Assembly (NCBI RefSeq): GCF_010727475.1 | Contig: NZ_AP022567.1 | Location: 7,564,001-7,628,000 of the forward strand | Reading direction: 5' to 3' | Length of the DNA stretch: 64,000 bases | From: Mycolicibacterium mageritense | GTDB taxonomy: Bacteria; Actinomycetota; Actinomycetes; Mycobacteriales; Mycobacteriaceae | In this document: positions 1 to 8,026 of the stretch, piece by piece | How the letters are laid out: every line of letters begins with the position of its first letter | Position numbering within the stretch: position 1 is the first letter of the stretch | Made by a program: the position numbers and the translations under genes | The notes under the pieces: generated by a model | Told to the model about the DNA's origin: nothing | Seen by the model: only the letters and a program-made list of their open reading frames with translations | The model's database searches: none

Positions 1-1149
1 TTTGAACACCACGGCAATTTCCGTCACGCGCCGGCCGAGGCGCTTGCCGGCGCGCAGGTAGAACGGCACTCCGGCCCAGCGCCGGGTGTTGATGTCCACG
101 CGGATGGCCGCGTACGTTTCGGTCGTGGAGTGGGGCGGAATGCCTTCTTCTTCAAGGTAACCGACAACCTGCTCGCCGCCCTGCCAGCCACCGGTGAACT
201 GGCCGCGGGCCGAGTGCGTCGACAGGTCGTCGGGCAGTGTGACCGCAGCGAGGATCTTCTCCTTCTCGGCGCGCAGATCATCGGCGTCGAACGAGATCGG
301 TTCCTCCATGGCCGTCAGGGCCAAGAGTTGAAGAAGGTGGTTCTGGATGACGTCGCGGGCCGCGCCGACGCCGTCGTAGTAACCCGCCCGGCCCCCGGTC
401 CCGATGGATTCGGCCATGGTGATCTGAACGTGGTCAACGTAATTGGCGTTCCACAGCGGCTCGAAGAGCTGGTTGGCGAACCGCAGGGCCAGGATGTTCT
501 GGACCGTCTCCTTACCCAGGTAGTGGTCGATCCGGAACACGGCGTCCGGCGGAAACACGGATTCGACGACGTCGTTGAGTTTGCGGGCCGATTCCAGGTC
601 GTGCCCGAACGGCTTCTCGATCACCACCCGGCGCCACCTGTCGCCCGTGGCCTGCGCCAATCCGTGCTCGGACAACTGGCGGCAGACCTGTTCGAAGGCC
701 TTCGGCGGGATCGAAAGGTAGAACGCGTGATTGCCCCGTGTGCCGCGCTGCTCGTCCAGCTCGTCGAGCGTGGCACTCAGCTGTTTGAACGCCCGGTCGT
801 CATCGAACTCGCCACGCACGAACCGGATGCCTTCGGCAAGCTGCGCCCACACGGCCTCGTCGAACGGGGTTCGGGCGTGAGCCGTGACGGACTGCTTGAC
901 CTCCGCGGCGAAATCCTCGTCGCCCCAGTCGCGCCGGCCAAAGCCCACGAGGGAAAAGCTCGGCGGCAACAAGCCCCGGTTGGCCAGGTCGTACACGGCC
1001 GGCATGAGTTTCTTGCGCGCGAGGTCTCCCGTGACGCCGAAGAGCACCAGTGACGACGGACCGGCGATGCGGTTCAATCGACGGTCGCGCGGATCCCGCA
1101 GCGGGTTGTGCCCGGACCTCGCAGGCGGGTCGACGTGGGTAACAGACAT
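1..1149 (-). CDS. zwf: Glucose-6-phosphate dehydrogenase (C-terminus outside window)
   Basis: Oxidises glucose 6-phosphate to 6-phosphogluconolactone with NAD(P)+ in the cytoplasm, the first step of the oxidative pentose phosphate pathway. The 383 residues present include the Rossmann motif GVTGDLARKKL (38-48) and the substrate/catalytic motif RIDHYLGKE (206-214, His209); the last visible residues VVFK match the usual EIAVVFK stretch, so roughly the last quarter lies beyond the left edge. The ATG at 1149 is the only good start. It is the third gene of a minus-strand group after rmpB and rmpA, separated from rmpA by a strong hairpin. With the RuMP enzymes and gnd it could complete a cyclic formaldehyde oxidation route (inference). 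A long open frame on the other strand is only its shadow. Confidence 0.95.
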   Translation of the reverse strand, partial: MSVTHVDPPARSGHNPLRDPRDRRLNRIAGPSSLVLFGVTGDLARKKLMPAVYDLANRGLLPPSFSLVGFGRRDWGDEDFAAEVKQSVTAHARTPFDEAVWAQLAEGIRFVRGEFDDDRAFKQLSATLDELDEQRGTRGNHAFYLSIPPKAFEQVCRQLSEHGLAQATGDRWRRVVIEKPFGHDLESARKLNDVVESVFPPDAVFRIDHYLGKETVQNILALRFANQLFEPLWNANYVDHVQITMAESIGTGGRAGYYDGVGAARDVIQNHLLQLLALTAMEEPISFDADDLRAEKEKILAAVTLPDDLSTHSARGQFTGGWQGGEQVVGYLEEEGIPPHSTTETYAAIRVDINTRRWAGVPFYLRAGKRLGRRVTEIAVVFK

Positions 1150-1219
1150 GGTGGGGTTTTCCAGCTTTCGACGAGCAGTCATCGACCTCGGGGAACGCAT
1201 GAGGGTGCCGCCTGGCGAA

Positions 1220-1259
1220 GTGGCGTCCCGCAGAGTTGAAAGACTCTGCGGGACGCCAC
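1220..1259 (-). terminator. Strong hairpin between rmpA and zwf
   Basis: Perfect 17-bp inverted repeat (1220-1236 with 1243-1259) around a 6-nt loop, lying 14 bases past the rmpA stop and about 70 bases before the zwf start. There is no long U-tract, but mycobacterial terminators often lack one. It could stop or attenuate transcription, or stabilise the 3' end of the rmpB-rmpA message, so zwf would be expressed less than the RuMP enzymes. Confidence 0.75.
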
Positions 1260-1273
1260 CGTTCATCCCAGGG

Positions 1274-1897
1274 CTACACGATGGCGGCGCGGAGTTCCTT
1301 CGCCGCCCGGGCCGGGTCGTCTGCGCCGTAGATGGCGCCGCCCGCGACGGCAACCTCGGCACCAGCCTGCTGGACAGCTGGGATCGTGGCGACCTTGACG
1401 CCTCCGGCCACCGAGAAGGGAACGCGAGCTTCCGCACCCGCGGCGAGCAACCCGTTGAGGTCGAAACCGGGCTTGGCCTGCTCGTCCAGGCCGGCGTGCA
1501 TCTCCACGAACTTGGCACCGAGCGCGCGGACTTCCTTGGCGCGGGTGACCTTGTCTGCCACGCCGATGAGGTCGACGACGACGCCCTTGTTGTGGGCCTT
1601 GGCCGCCTTGACGGCGCCTGCGATGGTGGAATCGTCTGCCGCACCGAGGACGGTGACGAGGTCGGCGCCGGCCTTGAACGCGATATCGGCCTCGAGTTCA
1701 CCGGCGTCCATCGTCTTGAGATCGGCGAAGACGATCTTGTCCGGGTGGGCGTTCTTCACGGCGGTGATGGCGGGCAGCCCTTCGGCCTTGATCAGGGGCG
1801 TGCCGAGCTCGATGATGTCCACGTATTCGGCAACCTGGCCGGCCAATTCGAGGGCGGCTTCGGTGGTCAGCAGGTCGATGGCGACTTGGAGCTTCAT
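1274..1897 (-). CDS. rmpA: 3-hexulose-6-phosphate synthase
   Basis: Condenses formaldehyde with ribulose 5-phosphate to hexulose 6-phosphate, the entry step of the ribulose monophosphate pathway for formaldehyde fixation and detoxification. The 207-residue length is exactly that of the family. Orotidine-decarboxylase-type barrel residues are visible: Asp8, Glu30, the DLK pair at 59-61, Asp64 and His134 (VEMHAG), with the phosphate-binding glycines SVAGGV (162-167) and VAGGAIYG near 184-191. The ATG at 1897 has an AAGAAGA-like ribosome site; the frame stays open farther upstream, but that part runs into rmpB and has no family similarity. It lies 70 bases downstream of rmpB. Confidence 0.96.
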   Translation of the reverse strand: MKLQVAIDLLTTEAALELAGQVAEYVDIIELGTPLIKAEGLPAITAVKNAHPDKIVFADLKTMDAGELEADIAFKAGADLVTVLGAADDSTIAGAVKAAKAHNKGVVVDLIGVADKVTRAKEVRALGAKFVEMHAGLDEQAKPGFDLNGLLAAGAEARVPFSVAGGVKVATIPAVQQAGAEVAVAGGAIYGADDPARAAKELRAAIV

Positions 1898-1967
1898 GGT
1901 GTTGTCTTCTTTCTTCGTAGGGAACTGCAGTGACGGTGGAACTGGGTACGGAAGGTTGACGGCCCGG

Positions 1968-2567
1968 CTATTCGAGGTTGGCGTGCCGCAGCCAGAGTTC
2001 TTCGGCCTGAACATCGGTGTTGTCCCATAGCGACTGGAACACGGCCTCGGTGACGACGAAAAGCACTTGCTCGAACAGGGATCCGGCGTACTGGCGGGAA
2101 ACGCTGGAGCCATGATCGGTCTTCTGCGCGGCGGGAATGATCACCACCGCGTCGGACAGGCGGGCCAGCGGAGAATCCGGATTGGTGGTGAACGCGGCGA
2201 TGCGCGCACCTGCCTTGGTGGCCGTCTCGGCCGACTTGACAACGCCCGAGGTCGTTCCCGACCCCGAGGCCACCAACAGCAGGTCACCGGAACTGATTGC
2301 CGGCGTGGTGGTATCGCCGGCAACATGCACGGTCAGGCCGAAGTGCATCAGCCGCATCGCGAACATCCGCAGGACCAGCCCGCTGCGACCCGCCCCGGCG
2401 ACGAACACCCGGGTGTGCCGGCACAGGTGGCGTGCGAGTTCGGCCACCTGCTGTTCGTCGACTTTGGCTGCGGTGTCCGCGATCTCGTCCCGGACGAGGG
2501 GCAGGTTGCGCTTAATGTCATCGACACTTGTCTTCAAACTCAAGATGGTCCCCTTCGATTCGGCCAT
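1968..2567 (-). CDS. rmpB: 6-phospho-3-hexuloisomerase
   Basis: Isomerises hexulose 6-phosphate to fructose 6-phosphate, the second RuMP step. A single SIS sugar-isomerase domain of 199 residues fits the family: GAGRSG (58-63), the phosphate-binding SGSGTT (101-106) and Glu166 in the SLFEQ helix, the position of the proposed general base. First gene of the minus-strand rmpB-rmpA-(zwf) group, reading away from the cupin/tmm operon across a 513-base intergenic region. M. gastri carries the same rmpA/rmpB pair (established knowledge). Confidence 0.95.
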   Translation of the reverse strand: MAESKGTILSLKTSVDDIKRNLPLVRDEIADTAAKVDEQQVAELARHLCRHTRVFVAGAGRSGLVLRMFAMRLMHFGLTVHVAGDTTTPAISSGDLLLVASGSGTTSGVVKSAETATKAGARIAAFTTNPDSPLARLSDAVVIIPAAQKTDHGSSVSRQYAGSLFEQVLFVVTEAVFQSLWDNTDVQAEELWLRHANLE

Positions 2568-2695
2568 CAGGCCTCAGCGGCCGAACGGATGTTTTCTGGT
2601 TGACAGCCATGCTTCCGAAGCAAACGGGTTGAGGTAACACTGTTTTCTGACGGTTCTGACTACCCTTTAGGATTGGTCGGACATCTCCCGCCCAC

Positions 2696-2715
2696 CCATC
2701 CGGTGGGCCGGATGG
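2696..2715. promoter_or_regulatory. Palindrome upstream of rmpB
   Basis: Perfect dyad CCATCCGG-TGGG-CCGGATGG. It lies 129 bases upstream of the rmpB start, a plausible regulator site or hairpin in the leftward leader. The binding protein is unknown. Confidence 0.4.
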
Positions 2716-2787
2716 TCATCGCACCGGGCTGCGGCCGGTGTTCGATTCGCGATCACATCGACGACCAAAAAATCCTTCTTGAACGGT

Positions 2788-2811
2788 TGACATGAACGCC
2801 TGTCCATGTCA
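2788..2811. promoter_or_regulatory. Inverted repeat TGACATG-N10-CATGTCA
   Basis: Perfect 7-bp arms with a 10-base spacer, 20 bases before the CRP-like site. It could be an operator for the local TetR or GntR regulator. No copy was found upstream of the second cupin. Confidence 0.35.
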
Positions 2812-2831
2812 GTGTTTCGTAGGAAAGCAAA

Positions 2832-2847
2832 CGTGATGGGCATCACA
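2832..2847. promoter_or_regulatory. CRP-like site, copy 1
   Basis: CGTGATGGGCATCACA fits the known GTGA-N6-TCAC core bound by cAMP receptor proteins, including mycobacterial CRP. It lies about 240 bases before the first cupin start. Near-identical sequence (one change inside the dyad, ACGTGATSGGCATCACATSA overall) recurs at 11900-11919 upstream of the second cupin, which argues for function. Confidence 0.55.
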
Positions 2848-3079
2848 TCAGGCTCAATGGGAACACGTTCGACAGTCTTCCGGGAATCAACGTTCTCGGC
2901 TCTTGACACGATTCCTCGCCGAGCGAGTACTCAATTTGCTGATGCGGTCTCCATCGCAGTCGCTTTTGCGACCTCTGCACAAATATTGCTGCGGAAATCC
3001 GCACCCAATCTCAAGCGCCCGGACTGAACCAAACAGTTCGGCTGATGTAGTTGTTTCCGTTAACACATATAGGAGAAAT

Positions 3080-3459
3080 CATGACAACTCTCGTAGGAAC
3101 CCTCAGCAAGGCCGGGGCCATCCACAAAGTGGAAAACGGCTTCGTCGGGTTGCCGGACATGAACACCCCCGGAACCGACGCCGCCATCGGCGACGCCCTC
3201 CACAACCCCGAAGGCACCGTCATGAGCGCCGGCTTCTTCGAACTCAAGAAGTCCCAACCCCTCATCTACACCTACACCTACGACGAAATGAAGCTCGTCG
3301 TCAAAGGCGAATTCATCCTCACCGACCAAGACACCGGCGAAGTCACCCACGCCAAAGAACGCGACGTCCTGTTCTTCCCCAAAGGCACCACCGTCAAATT
3401 CGAAACCCCCGAATACGGCCTCGGATTCTTCGCAGGCGACCGCACCTTCGCCCCCTGAG
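3080..3459. repeat. Exact 380-bp direct repeat, copy 1 (cupin gene)
   Basis: Identical base for base to 12111-12490, 9031 bases away in the same orientation. Identity begins one base before the ATG and ends one base after the TGA; the leaders and downstream sequences differ. The boundary at the gene itself suggests recent duplication or gene conversion. Confidence 0.95.
3081..3458 (+). CDS. EutQ-like small cupin protein, copy 1
   Basis: A 125-residue single-domain cupin resembling the C-terminal EutQ-type fold of ethanolamine utilisation proteins. The usual metal ligands appear replaced: the first motif reads IYTYTYDEMKLVVKG, with tyrosines where HxH is expected and Glu kept, and the second reads DVLFFPKGTTVKF without His. 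It may therefore bind substrate or phosphate rather than iron, as EutQ does. It is encoded directly before tmm, and an identical copy heads the dmm operon, so a role in amine demethylation, in product handling or as an accessory protein is likely (inference). Start chosen at the ATG after AGGAGA; a TTG ten codons earlier has no ribosome site. Confidence 0.85.
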   Translation: MTTLVGTLSKAGAIHKVENGFVGLPDMNTPGTDAAIGDALHNPEGTVMSAGFFELKKSQPLIYTYTYDEMKLVVKGEFILTDQDTGEVTHAKERDVLFFPKGTTVKFETPEYGLGFFAGDRTFAP

Positions 3460-3475
3460 ATCTTCACCGCGCACC

Positions 3476-3491
3476 GGCCGGACACCCGGCC
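3476..3491. other. Small hairpin between cupin and tmm
   Basis: GGCCGG-ACAC-CCGGCC, 18 bases past the cupin stop in the 141-base gap before tmm. It is a weak terminator or attenuator that could set the ratio of cupin to Tmm. Confidence 0.35.
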
Positions 3492-3599
3492 CTGGCGTCG
3501 TCACGGAAATGGCAATCGCAGAGTTGCTGCCGTGATGCACAGCTCAGTTCAGACCTTGGGATATCTACCCCTCGAACAATTTACGAATAGGAAAGTATC

Positions 3600-5084
3600 A
3601 TGACACTGCGTGTCGGAATTATCGGCGCCGGTCCCAGCGGCTTGGCGCAACTCCGGGCATTCGAATCAGCACGCCAAAAAGGCGCCAAGATACCCGAAAT
3701 CATCTGCTTTGAGAAGCAGGACGACTGGGGCGGTCAGTGGAACTACGGCTGGCGCATCGGCCTGGACGGATACGGCGAGCCCGTGCACTCCAGCATGTAC
3801 CGCCACCTATGGTCCAACGGGCCCAAGGAGTGCCTTGAGTTCTCCGACTACTCCTTCGACGAGCACTTCGGCCGCCCCATTTCGTCCTTCCCGCCCCGCG
3901 CAGTCCTCGTCGACTACATCAAGGGCCGCGTGGAGAAATCCGACGTCCGCAAATACGTCAAGTTCAACACCGTGGCACGCCACACCAGCTACAACGAGAC
4001 GACGCAGGAATTCACCGTCACCGTCGAGGATCTCAAGACCAACCAGACCGAGACCCACGTCTTCGACAAACTCGTCGTCGCCACCGGCCACTTCCACGTC
4101 CCCCTGGTGCCCGAGTTCGAAGGCATCAACACCTTCCCCGGCGAGGTACTCCACGCGCACGACTTCCGCGGCGCAGAACGGTTCTTCGGCAAACGGCTGC
4201 TGATGATCGGCAGCAGCTACTCCGCCGAGGACATCGGCATGCAAGCCCACAAAATGGGCGCCGCATCCATCACCATGACCTACCGCACCAACCCGATGGG
4301 CTACAAGTGGCCGTGGAACACCGTCGAACGCCCACTCGTCACCCGATTCACCGGCAACACCGCACATTTCAGTGACGGCACCCAAGACGACTTCGACGCC
4401 GTCATACTCTGCACCGGATACCAACACAAATACCCGTTCCTGCCCAGCGAGCTGTCCCTGACGTCACCGAACGTGCTGTACCCGGCCAACCTCTACAAAG
4501 GCGTTGTCTGGCAACACAACACCAACCTGTTCTACCTCGGCGCGCAGGACCAGTACTACACCTTCAACATGTTCGACGCCCAAGCCTGGTTTGCCCGCGA
4601 CGTCATGACCGGCGTCATCGACCTGCCCGCGTTCGACAAGCGCGAAGCCGACATCGAACTCTGGCTCGAACGCCAAGCCGCACTGCCCGACCACGACGCA
4701 GAAGCCGAATTCCAAACCGAATACGTCCGCGAACTCATCGACGCCACCGACTACCCGTCCTTCGACCTCGACGCCGTGTGCCAACTGTTCAAAGACTGGA
4801 TGCACAACAAGCACGAGGACATCCTCGGCTACCGCGACGCCGTACACCGCTCCGTGATCACCGGCACCCTCTCCGCCAAACACCACACACGATGGCTCAA
4901 TGCCCTCGACGACTCAATGCACCGCTACCTACACGGCCCCTCACAAGACGACACCCACGCTCCCGCCGGCCTCACCGACAGACACCGCGGCCGCCACGAC
5001 AACACCACCGGCGCCGGCGCAGGACCATCACTGATCCACCACACCGAAGTGCTCGAAGCCCGGCCGCAGACAGCACATTCCTGA
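3600..5084 (+). CDS. tmm: Flavin monooxygenase, probable trimethylamine monooxygenase
   Basis: Probably converts trimethylamine to its N-oxide with NADPH and O2. Features in order: FAD Rossmann motif GIIGAGPSG (6-14), FMO fingerprint FPGEVLHAHDF (179-189, i.e. FxGxxxHxxxF), NADPH motif GSSYSAED (204-211), TGYQ (272-275) and the YTFNMFDAQAW stretch (320-330) typical of bacterial Tmm. At 494 residues it is about 40-50 longer than marine Tmm; the extra part is a low-complexity tail after residue 447. ATG at 3600 follows AGGAAAG. It sits 141 bases after the cupin and is followed by a TetR regulator. A related N-oxygenating FMO with another amine substrate is possible, but the rmp and dmm neighbours support methylated amines. 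Confidence 0.85.
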   Translation: MTLRVGIIGAGPSGLAQLRAFESARQKGAKIPEIICFEKQDDWGGQWNYGWRIGLDGYGEPVHSSMYRHLWSNGPKECLEFSDYSFDEHFGRPISSFPPRAVLVDYIKGRVEKSDVRKYVKFNTVARHTSYNETTQEFTVTVEDLKTNQTETHVFDKLVVATGHFHVPLVPEFEGINTFPGEVLHAHDFRGAERFFGKRLLMIGSSYSAEDIGMQAHKMGAASITMTYRTNPMGYKWPWNTVERPLVTRFTGNTAHFSDGTQDDFDAVILCTGYQHKYPFLPSELSLTSPNVLYPANLYKGVVWQHNTNLFYLGAQDQYYTFNMFDAQAWFARDVMTGVIDLPAFDKREADIELWLERQAALPDHDAEAEFQTEYVRELIDATDYPSFDLDAVCQLFKDWMHNKHEDILGYRDAVHRSVITGTLSAKHHTRWLNALDDSMHRYLHGPSQDDTHAPAGLTDRHRGRHDNTTGAGAGPSLIHHTEVLEARPQTAHS

Positions 5085-5187
5085 TCCGATGTTCCAGCCA
5101 CCTGCCACCGCAAGATGGGAACTCCGTAGCCGACGCAATAATCTGGACGGAGGATCCCAGACGGACCGGAGCCAGGAGGCTGGAGGG

Positions 5188-5781
5188 GTGGCTATGCGGG
5201 TGTCCGCCGATGAACGAAGAGGACAGCTGATCGCAGCGACCCTGGAACTGATGAGGCGGGAAGGCGTTCAGTCAGTGACGATGCGGGCCATCGCCAAGGA
5301 GGCCAATGCCCCCTTGGCGACCGCGCACTATTGCTTCGACGACAAGAGCGAGCTCATGGACGCGGCCGCCGAAGCTTGGTTGCAGAACCTGAACCGGTTT
5401 TCTCGTGACATCTCGGTTCACCTGGGTCTCCGCAAGGCCGTGGAACAAGTGGCCGAAGAGTACTGGCGTTCGTTGACGGAAGAGCCCGCGAGCCTCCTCG
5501 CCGAGATCGAGCTCATCCTGTGGGCAACGCGCAATGCTGCCGTAAGCCCGTTGGCCGCGAAGATCTACCCCGCCTACGTGGTGGAGCTGGGGAACATATT
5601 TTCCTCGGCGGCCGAAAACAACGGGGATCAGTGTCACATCGACATCGCGACGCTCGTACGGTCGTTCCTGATGATCTACGACGGAGCGGCAATTCAATAC
5701 ATGACCGACCCGGCCGCGGCCGATTACCGCGACATGTTCTTCACGATGGTGGACGCGCTGCTGATCAGGGCCGGCGTCTAG
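5188..5781 (+). CDS. TetR-family regulator of the tmm operon
   Basis: A 197-residue TetR/BetI-like repressor. The N-terminal helix-turn-helix spans about residues 10-55 (RRGQLIAATLELMRREG, then QSVTMRAIAKEA and HYCFDDKSEL), and the C-terminal ligand domain resembles BetI/TetR_C_6 proteins, which often answer to choline-like amines. GTG at 5188 follows AGGAGG with good spacing; ATG at 5194 is nearly as good. Same strand and 103 bases after tmm, so it probably controls the tmm module, perhaps with an amine as inducer (inference). Confidence 0.85.
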   Translation: MAMRVSADERRGQLIAATLELMRREGVQSVTMRAIAKEANAPLATAHYCFDDKSELMDAAAEAWLQNLNRFSRDISVHLGLRKAVEQVAEEYWRSLTEEPASLLAEIELILWATRNAAVSPLAAKIYPAYVVELGNIFSSAAENNGDQCHIDIATLVRSFLMIYDGAAIQYMTDPAAADYRDMFFTMVDALLIRAGV

Positions 5782-5792
5782 ATCTACCTTCA

Positions 5793-5811
5793 CCGGAACC
5801 CACGGGTCCGG
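5793..5811. terminator. Possible terminator after tetR
   Basis: CCGG-A-ACCC-AC-GGGT-CCGG, a short stem with one bulge, 12 bases past the tetR stop. There is no U-tract. It may end the cupin-tmm-tetR transcript. Confidence 0.35.
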
Positions 5812-5901
5812 CCATCGCAGAGTGCGACAAGGTTTAGTGGGCTGTTCAGCCATTCGAAACGATTGTCGGCCTTTCATATCATTTGACCGGAGATATTCGC
5901 G

Positions 5902-6342
5902 ATGCGGATCGCTCCGAGAAACGGACAGCGAATGACCAAGTCCATTCCGCCAGCCCCGATACCGATGACGGGAAAAGCGATCGATACGTGGCGGGCGAAA
6001 CCCATGACGGCCATGCGAGGCGAATGGCCTCGGATGCGCTGCAGATTCATAAATGCCGATCCGGTGGGCGCCTGGGACGATTTCATACTCTCTGAATGGG
6101 AGCTCGAGAGGTGCGGTTGGGAGGACTTCCACCCTCACACCGAGACGGCCTTCGTGGTAGCCGGCGAGCTCCACATCGAGTGTGACGGTGAGTCTGTCGT
6201 CCTGCGACCGGGAGACTCTGCGCGGGTGAACGCCGGTCGCGCGGGCCGATACTGGGCACCCGTGTACGCGCGGATGCTCACCACGTACGGCCCCAACCCT
6301 GACGGCATGGAATCTCACTCCTTTCGATACTTCGAACTCTGA
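5902..6342 (+). CDS. Cupin-domain protein (metal motif partly kept)
   Basis: 146 residues, unlike the EutQ-like cupins. A Cupin_2 core begins near residue 75; motif one FHPHTETAFVVAGEL holds the HxH and Glu metal ligands, while the second motif (PGDSARVNAGRAG) lacks the usual His. No catalytic role can be assigned; a small-molecule oxidase, isomerase or sensor is possible. ATG 5902 follows CGGAGA at 8 bases; ATG 5932 is an alternative with a poorer site. It lies 49 bases before the APC permease and is probably co-transcribed with it. Confidence 0.7.
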   Translation: MRIAPRNGQRMTKSIPPAPIPMTGKAIDTWRAKPMTAMRGEWPRMRCRFINADPVGAWDDFILSEWELERCGWEDFHPHTETAFVVAGELHIECDGESVVLRPGDSARVNAGRAGRYWAPVYARMLTTYGPNPDGMESHSFRYFEL

Positions 6343-6391
6343 GCTTCATGTCTGCGTTTTGATTTTCAATCGATATTCAACGGAGAAATAA

Positions 6392-7873
6392 ATGAGTCAA
6401 CAATTTTTGGACGGAGCCGATCATCTGAAACGGTCGATCGACTGGAAGCAAGGCTTGGCGATCGCGCTGGGCGTACCCTTGCTGATCCTGCCCTCCCTGG
6501 GTTATCTACCCACCTATGTTTCGGCGGCAGCAATTGTCATCTGGGGGCTGTCCGTAGTGCAGGGTTTCTTTCAGAACACCGCCTACGCCGAATTGGCCAC
6601 CACCTTTCCCGAGACCTCTGGCCTGCCCGGTTTTGTGCAGCATGTGTTCCGCACCGGAAACTACGAGGGCAGATACGACAAGGGCAAACTGCTCGGCGGC
6701 TTCTGTGCCTGGTTCTACGGCCTGGCCTGGAGCTCGGTCCTGGCGATCTTCTCCATTCTGATCGGCAGTTACCTGTATGGGCTGTTCCCGGCGCTGGCCG
6801 CAACCTTCACCGAGTACCAGCTCTCACTGCTCTCCGGACTGGTGATCTTCGTGGGCCTGGGCGTGGTGAACTGGTTCGGGCTCAAGGACGGCGCCATCCT
6901 CGGTTATGTCCTCGCGGCCGTTTCCCTGATACCGCTGGCGGTCCTGACCGTCGCGCCGTTCGCGACCGGGCATGTCGACCTGGCCAACATCACCGGCAAC
7001 TGGATGCCGGCCGACTGGTCCTGGGACATGCACCACATCCTGATCCTCTTCGGCATCTTCGCCATCGCGCAATGGAGTGCCTGCGGCTGGGAAACCGCAG
7101 CCGTCTACGGGCCCGAATACAAGGAGCCCAGCAGAGACGTCCCCAAGGCGCTGTATGCCTGCGGCATCATCTGCTTCTTCGCTTACGTGCTGGTGCAAGC
7201 CACCGTGATCGGTGTCCTCGGTGTCGACGGTGTGCTGGCCGAGCCGATCTCACCCCTCATCCCCGTCGCCAATGCCGTCTTCGGCCACGCCGGCACAGTC
7301 GTCACCATCGTCATGTTGATCGCCGCGATGATCCTGATCATCCAAACCGCCTACCTGGGTTCCTCCCGCTCCCTGCACTCCATGGCTGAGGAAGGCAACC
7401 TGCCCAAGGTTTTCGGCAAGACGAACCGGCACGGAACGCCGTTCGTCGCCCTCTTCGCCGCCGCGGCTTTCAACATGGCGCTGCTGTTCATCGGATCGAT
7501 CCCGGCGATTCTTGCGGCCTCGGCCATCGGCTACACGTGCGCCAACGGCATCAGCCTGTTCGCATACGTCAAGGCCAAGGCAGATCCGGCCTTTGCCGGT
7601 CTGAGACGACCTTTCAGGGCCCCCAGAGGCTGGAAGACGGTTGCCATGGCCTTCGGCCTGTTCAACGTGCCGCTGTGCGTGGTCGGTGTGATCTACCTGA
7701 ACAGCCTGGAAATCGGCTGGACCCTGACCTGGCTGGGCTTCGCCATTCTGGCGCTTTTCATCCCGGTCTGGCTGTACACCCAGCACGAGTTGCGTTCTGA
7801 TGACGGCAAATCGGACGGTCCCCTCGCCGCGGACTCACCCCGGATCAACGTGGAGGTTCGCCCGCATCGGTGA
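6392..7873 (+). CDS. APC-superfamily permease 1
   Basis: A 493-residue integral membrane transporter with about 12 predicted hydrophobic segments of the amino acid-polyamine-organocation fold (first helix from about residue 22, LAIALGVPLLILPSLGYLP; late helices near 380-470). It is very similar throughout to the minus-strand permease at 9690-11183; both share the stretch around HVDLANITGNWMPADWSWDM. The surrounding tmm and dmm genes suggest uptake of a methylated amine or related quaternary/amino compound, but the substrate cannot be read from sequence. ATG 6392 follows CGGAGAAATA. A perfect-stem terminator follows. Confidence 0.88.
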   Translation: MSQQFLDGADHLKRSIDWKQGLAIALGVPLLILPSLGYLPTYVSAAAIVIWGLSVVQGFFQNTAYAELATTFPETSGLPGFVQHVFRTGNYEGRYDKGKLLGGFCAWFYGLAWSSVLAIFSILIGSYLYGLFPALAATFTEYQLSLLSGLVIFVGLGVVNWFGLKDGAILGYVLAAVSLIPLAVLTVAPFATGHVDLANITGNWMPADWSWDMHHILILFGIFAIAQWSACGWETAAVYGPEYKEPSRDVPKALYACGIICFFAYVLVQATVIGVLGVDGVLAEPISPLIPVANAVFGHAGTVVTIVMLIAAMILIIQTAYLGSSRSLHSMAEEGNLPKVFGKTNRHGTPFVALFAAAAFNMALLFIGSIPAILAASAIGYTCANGISLFAYVKAKADPAFAGLRRPFRAPRGWKTVAMAFGLFNVPLCVVGVIYLNSLEIGWTLTWLGFAILALFIPVWLYTQHELRSDDGKSDGPLAADSPRINVEVRPHR

Positions 7874-7900
7874 ATCGGTGGCGTTCCTGCCGTCCAGCGA

Positions 7901-7931
7901 CGATGACCGGCCCGGCGCGGGCCGGTCATCG
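7901..7931 (+). terminator. Terminator after permease 1
   Basis: Perfect 13-bp stem (7901-7913 with 7919-7931) around a GGCGC loop, 27 bases past the permease stop. GC-rich, no U-tail. It separates the permease from the GntR gene, which must have its own promoter in 7932-8026. Confidence 0.75.
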
Positions 7932-8026
7932 CCGACAAGAACGCACGAGAGGTGATCGCAGCGGCCGGCTAGCCGAAACGCTTTAGGATTGATACAACCC
8001 GTAGCCCAATTTCGGAGCGCAGACTT

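Larger units (their letters stand above)
2568..3080. promoter_or_regulatory. Divergent control region between rmpB and the cupin-tmm operon
   Basis: This gene-free stretch holds three dyads, listed separately: 2696-2715, 2788-2811 and a CRP-like site at 2832-2847. A TTGACA at 2903-2908 could be a -35 element for the rightward operon, but no convincing -10 follows. A short ribosome site (AGGAGA, 3071-3076) precedes the cupin start. Short open frames here have no recognisable product. Confidence 0.6.

Noticed and set aside
130..1053. Plus-strand open frame over zwf
   Set aside because: The minus strand encodes clear G6PD motifs throughout; the plus product has no similarity.
1898..2113. Upstream extension of the rmpA frame
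   Set aside because: It overlaps the rmpB 3' end and adds no family sequence; the ATG at 1897 gives the exact family length.
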